Assembly: GCA_037189585.1 (NCBI GenBank)
Contig: JBBCJA010000001.1
Coordinates: 124,001-188,000, forward strand
Direction of reading: 5' to 3'
Source of the DNA: JAEXNA01 sp037189585
GTDB taxonomy: Bacteria > Vulcanimicrobiota > Xenobia > Xenobiales > JADMJV01
Length of the DNA: 64,000 nt
The position numbers and the translations under genes were made by a program. Within the stretch, counting starts at the first letter, position 1; the number at the start of each line of letters is the position of its first letter. Below are positions 60,388-64,000 of the stretch, in pieces. The notes beneath the pieces are model-generated. The model was not told the origin of the DNA, searched no databases, and saw only the letters and a program-made list of their open reading frames with translations.

Positions 60388-62016
60388 CTAAGACTTCTTC
60401 TGTAAGATCACAGGGGTCAAAGGGGCAAGCGGAACCTGAAGTTTATGGTCTTTGACCACGAACTCTTGGCCGGAGAGAGCATCGACAAGAACGGTTCCGT
60501 CGGTCAGACCGCTCTCGGCTCGTAAAGGAATCTCGCGCTGACTAGGCTCTGTCCCGTTGTGAAAGATCGCGATCACTTCCTCTTTTTCGGTGGCACGGGA
60601 GAAAGCGTAGACCGCGTCGTCCACCCACATCTCCCGTTGGGCGCCGTGCTGGAGCGCCTCGGAGTTGTTGCGCAGATGGGTCAGCTTCTGCATCTGCGAT
60701 TTCAAGTCAGGACGGGCGTTGAAGTCCATCATCTCGCGGTTGTGGGGGTCGTCTCCACCGGAGAATCCGGCTTCGGTTCCGTAGTAGACCGAAGGTACCC
60801 CGCGCACCGTCATTTGGAAAGCCAGAGCCTGGGTCAGGCGCTTGTCGCCTTCGCCCGGCAATCCTTTGTTGGCGGTGTGAAGAAAGCGCGGCAGGTCGTG
60901 ATTGTCGAGAACGGTGACAAGCTTTGAGGGCTCCTCGTAAAGCGAATCTTGAGACAAGCGTTCGGCAATCTTTTTCATGCTCTGACCCTGCCCGAAGGTC
61001 TCTCGCATGGTGTAGTAGAGCGGTAGGTCGAAGAGGTAGTCGATCCCGGCCTTTTGATAGGATGAGACCACGTTGGGATCGCCGTGAAAGGCCTCCCCCA
61101 TGACGAAAAGGTCCTCTTTGCCGGCTTTTTCCTTGACCTCGGGGACAAATTTTGACCAGAATTCGCGCGAGATGTGTTTGACGGCGTCGAGTCGGATCCC
61201 GTCGACGCCGGTTTCTTTGATCCACCAGAGGGTATTGTCGACTAAAAACTTGTAGGTCTCGGGGTTCTCTTGATTGAGGTCGGGTAGACCGCCCAAGTCG
61301 CCTCGTTCGACATCGATCGGATTGTTCCAGTCGTTGATGCCGCCCTGGTTGTGAAACCAGCCCTTTTTCGAAGGGTCGGAAAGCAAGCCGTGGTCGGGAC
61401 CGACGTGATTTAAGACCACGTCGAGTACGACTTTGAGGCCCCGCTTGTGAGCTTCCTCCACTAGCTTTTTGGCGTCGGCCATGTCGCCCTGATGCTCTTC
61501 GACCTGATAGTGATCGCGGATCCAGTAGCCGTGGTGTCCGTAACCGTGATAGTCGCCCAGTTTCATCTCCTGGGTGTTGTCGGCCAGTGGCGACAGCCAG
61601 ATGCTGGTGGCGCCCAGAGATTTGATGTAGTCGAGTTTTTCGGTCAGCCCTTTGAGGTCGCCGCCCCAGAAGCCACCCGGATGGTTGCGGTCGACGGCGA
61701 AGTTGTTGCTCGGATCCCCGTCGGCGAAGCGATCGGTCAAAGGGAAATAGATGATCTGTTCTTGGTGCCAGTCCTTTGGGGCCGTCGTGGACGGAGCGGG
61801 AATCGCCGGACTGACCGGCGCGGCTGCATGAGTGGAGGAGAGAGCGAAGCTCTCTTGAGGCAGACCGAACTCCACCGGGGGAGTCAAAGCCTTGACGCCC
61901 TCAGGCCTGAGGATCGGAGCGAGCTTTCCGATCGAGCTGAGAGTGGAAATCATCACAAGATAGACTATAAGGCAGAATAATCTCACGTGGATGAACAGGG
62001 TGTTAACGCATATCAA
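60388..62016 (-). CDS. Alpha-amylase family glycoside hydrolase (GH13)
   Basis: 542 residues. The four GH13 regions are present: DVVLNHVG (region I), GIRLDAVKHI with nucleophile Asp277 (II), GEAFHG with acid/base Glu308 (III), and LDNHDLPRF with the transition-state Asp (IV). The C-terminal ~85 residues are the all-beta amylase domain. It hydrolyses alpha-1,4 glucans such as starch or glycogen; exact specificity is unclear. An N-terminal hydrophobic segment (FCLIVYLVMISTLSSIG) may be a signal peptide, but the ATG at 61953 would remove most of it. The ~195 bp on the 3' side, before the protease gene start, holds no gene. Confidence 0.92.
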   Translation of the reverse strand: MICVNTLFIHVRLFCLIVYLVMISTLSSIGKLAPILRPEGVKALTPPVEFGLPQESFALSSTHAAAPVSPAIPAPSTTAPKDWHQEQIIYFPLTDRFADGDPSNNFAVDRNHPGGFWGGDLKGLTEKLDYIKSLGATSIWLSPLADNTQEMKLGDYHGYGHHGYWIRDHYQVEEHQGDMADAKKLVEEAHKRGLKVVLDVVLNHVGPDHGLLSDPSKKGWFHNQGGINDWNNPIDVERGDLGGLPDLNQENPETYKFLVDNTLWWIKETGVDGIRLDAVKHISREFWSKFVPEVKEKAGKEDLFVMGEAFHGDPNVVSSYQKAGIDYLFDLPLYYTMRETFGQGQSMKKIAERLSQDSLYEEPSKLVTVLDNHDLPRFLHTANKGLPGEGDKRLTQALAFQMTVRGVPSVYYGTEAGFSGGDDPHNREMMDFNARPDLKSQMQKLTHLRNNSEALQHGAQREMWVDDAVYAFSRATEKEEVIAIFHNGTEPSQREIPLRAESGLTDGTVLVDALSGQEFVVKDHKLQVPLAPLTPVILQKKS

Positions 62017-62063
62017 AGCTTTCGCGAAGGACCTTCTCTCGGCCGTCAGAAGATTTGCATCCT

Positions 62064-63083
62064 ATGTTGATTGCGGTGATGGAAAAGTCCGCTTCTGTTA
62101 AGGAGATCGGCGCGGTTTTGAGACGGATCGAGGAGAGGGGTCTCAAGCCTTACCTCTCCCGAGGCGACGAGCAGACGCAGGTGGGCTGTCTTGGCGCCCC
62201 ACGAGAGGACGAGCTGAAGGCTGAACTCGCCGAGCTTCCCGGGGTCTCGGTGGCCTTTGTCTCCCGCAGCCCTTTCAAGCTCGCTAGCCGGGAGTTCCGA
62301 CCCGAAGCGAGCTCTTTTCGTATCGGAGGCGCCAGTGTCGGAGGTGAGCAGCTGACCATTATCGCCGGTCCCTGCGCGGTGGAAAGCGCCGAACAGCTGG
62401 GGCAGGTGGGAGAGCTTCTCAAGAAGCTCGGGGTTCCGATGATTCGAGGTGGAGCCTTCAAGCCCCGAACTTCTCCTTACGATTTTCAGGGACTAGGGGT
62501 GGAAGGGCTCAAATTGCTGGCTCAGGCTCGCGCTCGCTACGGCTTGAAGGTGGTCACGGAGTGTATCCAGCCATCGGACGTGGAAGTCTGCGTCGAATAC
62601 GCCGACATGATCCAGATCGGCGCGCGCAACATGCAGAATTTCGCTCTTCTTCAAGAGGTCGGAAAAGCCCGCGTCCCGGTTCTTTTAAAGCGGGGGATGA
62701 TGAGTTCTCTCAAAGAGTTCTTGCTTTCGGCCGAATATGTCCTGGCTCAGGGGAATGAGCGGGTCGCTCTGTGCGAACGGGGGATTCGTACCTTCGAGAC
62801 CATGACGCGCAACACACTCGACATCGCCGCCGTTCCTGTTTTGAAGCGCTTGACTCACCTTCCGGTGATCATCGACCCGTCCCACGCCGCGGGCGACAGA
62901 GAGCTCGTTCCGGCGCTGTGCCTCGCCGCCGTAGCCGCGGGTGCCGACGGTCTCATCATCGAGATCCACCCACGCCCGGACGAGGCGGTTTCCGACGGTC
63001 CCCAGTCGATGACCCTGGAAGGCTTCGAGGCCCTTCACGGGCTTCTCGGTCCGGTTGCCCAGAGCGTCGGGCGGCGGCTGTAG
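62064..63083 (+). CDS. aroF: 3-deoxy-7-phosphoheptulonate synthase (type I-beta, regulatory domain fused)
   Basis: 339 residues from ATG 62064. The first ~70 residues are the ferredoxin-like ACT-type regulatory domain seen in Thermotoga-type DAHP synthases (SVKEIGAVLRRIEERGLKPY). The catalytic barrel shows LTIIAGPCAVESAEQ, RGGAFKPRTSPYDFQGLG, MIQIGARNMQNFALLQ, PVLLKRGMMSSLKEF, NERVALCERGIRTF and PVIIDPSHAAGDREL. It joins PEP and erythrose-4-phosphate, the first step of the shikimate pathway, and is often inhibited by Tyr or Phe through the N-terminal domain. It supplies the precursor for the trp genes five kb away. Confidence 0.95.
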   Translation: MLIAVMEKSASVKEIGAVLRRIEERGLKPYLSRGDEQTQVGCLGAPREDELKAELAELPGVSVAFVSRSPFKLASREFRPEASSFRIGGASVGGEQLTIIAGPCAVESAEQLGQVGELLKKLGVPMIRGGAFKPRTSPYDFQGLGVEGLKLLAQARARYGLKVVTECIQPSDVEVCVEYADMIQIGARNMQNFALLQEVGKARVPVLLKRGMMSSLKEFLLSAEYVLAQGNERVALCERGIRTFETMTRNTLDIAAVPVLKRLTHLPVIIDPSHAAGDRELVPALCLAAVAAGADGLIIEIHPRPDEAVSDGPQSMTLEGFEALHGLLGPVAQSVGRRL

Positions 63084-63132
63084 CTTGACACTCCTAGGAC
63101 CTGTGGGAGACATTTAGGGTAACCAAATTCCC

Positions 63133-64000
63133 ATGGCCATCAATACCGGATATAGCAACCTCGGTAGCCCGCCCATCGGTCCTAATAAGGCCAATGTCAT
63201 CGCGCCTAAGCTCGAGAACAAGCAGGCCGTTCAGAATCAACTTTCCTCGGAGCAGGTCGACCTCGGAGGGAGCCGACCTCTCAAGACTCCTCGTCCGGGC
63301 AGCGACATGGCCCAGATGCTGGAGGACCTCCAGAGTAATGGGGTACTTCCACAGTCCCGGTCTGAGGACACTTCCGTTAAGCCCAAGACTCTTCGCGAGC
63401 CGACTTCGGACTACATGGCTCAGATGGTCGAGGATGTCCAGCGCGACTTCGGAGCTCGCTCCAAGCAGCTCGATGTCCAGCTCGGCGGAAACGGCACCAT
63501 AGCCTTGCTCGACGACACAGCTGTCCCCGGCCTGCTCGCTCAAGGCCAGCACGAGGCTTCTTCCGAAGAAGAAGTGATTGGGCATGAGCACGAGCACGGC
63601 TTCAAGGAAGACGCCTTACTGGGCGGCCATATCGGCACCGAGATCATCGAGAAGGTGGGTCATAGCGCGCATCATGCCTCCCACGCGGTCACAGAGGTGG
63701 CCGGTCACGGAGCCGCCAAGATTGCCGGCCAGGGGGCTATCAAGGCCGCGGGCCACGGAGTCAGCAAAGCCGCCACCTCGGCGGGACAAGCGGCCGACGT
63801 GCATGAAGCCGCTAGCCATACTCTTACTGTGGGAAAAGAGGCCGCGCACCACTTGTCCACCGGACTCGAGATCGCACTAGGGGTGGGCGCGGTGGGCGCC
63901 GGTGTTCTGGCCGTTCCCATCACTATCAACGGCATCAAAGAGCTCAAGGCCGGTATCAAGGAGAAAGATACCGAAAAGATTCTTGAAGGCGTCGGAAATC
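63133..64000 (+). CDS. Gly/Ala/His-rich protein, 3' partial
   Basis: Starts at ATG 63133 and is open to the right edge, 289 codons seen. No family recognised. The first ~170 residues are polar and contain a repeated DMAQMLEDLQS / DYMAQMVEDVQR element (near residues 58 and 97). Then comes an amphipathic stretch rich in Gly, Ala and His (GHSAHHASHAVTEVAGHGAA, KIAGQGAIKAAGHGVSKAAT), and a hydrophobic segment (LEIALGVGAVGAGVLAVPIT) that may insert in a membrane. No Sec signal is seen. The gene follows aroF by ~50 bp. Confidence 0.75.
   Translation, partial: MAINTGYSNLGSPPIGPNKANVIAPKLENKQAVQNQLSSEQVDLGGSRPLKTPRPGSDMAQMLEDLQSNGVLPQSRSEDTSVKPKTLREPTSDYMAQMVEDVQRDFGARSKQLDVQLGGNGTIALLDDTAVPGLLAQGQHEASSEEEVIGHEHEHGFKEDALLGGHIGTEIIEKVGHSAHHASHAVTEVAGHGAAKIAGQGAIKAAGHGVSKAATSAGQAADVHEAASHTLTVGKEAAHHLSTGLEIALGVGAVGAGVLAVPITINGIKELKAGIKEKDTEKILEGVGN

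Overview
This 64 kb window is a GC-rich bacterial chromosome segment with long genes, short gaps and many 1-20 bp gene overlaps. It looks diderm: it starts inside a TamB-like protein, a family known from outer-membrane bacteria. Type IV pilus/type II secretion proteins (a PilT-like ATPase and a GspF/PilC protein), c-di-GMP proteins (two PilZ domains, HD-GYP, GGDEF) and a Ser/Thr kinase point to a free-living, signalling-rich organism. No rRNA or clear marker lets me name the phylum. Many genes have no family I recognise, so a poorly sampled lineage is likely.

Layout. 0-6.4 kb: partial tamB, a double-PilZ protein, a thioredoxin-fold protein without cysteines and a membrane protein. 6.4-13.3 kb (minus): moxR, DUF58, a TgpA-type transglutaminase and valS, tightly packed. 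13.4-20.1 kb: ftsZ outside a dcw cluster, a methyltransferase, a periplasmic cell-wall amidase and a TPR/HD-GYP protein. 20.1-25.2 kb: lexA with a good promoter and two 18-bp operator-like sites, two small genes behind it, ftsK and a degenerate PilT-like ATPase.

25.2-34.0 kb is the accessory part: an IS3-type element with a probable -1 frameshift; a small secreted protein; an Rhs polymorphic-toxin-like gene with an HExxH tip; a NifU-like scaffold coupled to it; and about 1.4 kb without a convincing gene that holds two copies of a ~200 bp structured-RNA-like repeat and a set of ~30 bp degenerate repeats.

34-46.7 kb returns to core genes: an NAD(P)HX repair enzyme, rplM-rpsI with a near-consensus promoter, a gene interrupted by an in-frame TGA, five tRNAs (Pro, Arg, His, Arg, Lys), rdgB, hemL, and a GspF - Ser-rich - RDD - PrsW-like operon. 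46.7-53.2 kb: a GAF/GGDEF protein, a PDZ-Lon protease, a coiled-coil protein and coaD. 53.3-58.4 kb: a Ser/Thr kinase fused to a degenerate nucleotide-cyclase-like domain, then trpF-trpB-trpA. 58.4-64 kb: a subtilisin-like protease with no signal peptide, a GH13 amylase, a DAHP synthase (feeding the same aromatic pathway as trp) and a partial Gly/Ala/His-rich protein running off the end.

The most interesting items are the repeated RNA-like element (32.6 and 33.0 kb), the possible new LexA operator and small SOS genes (20.15-21.3 kb), the Rhs/NifU-like/secreted-protein unit, and several proteins that keep a fold but have lost catalytic residues (PilT-like, thioredoxin-like, cyclase-like).
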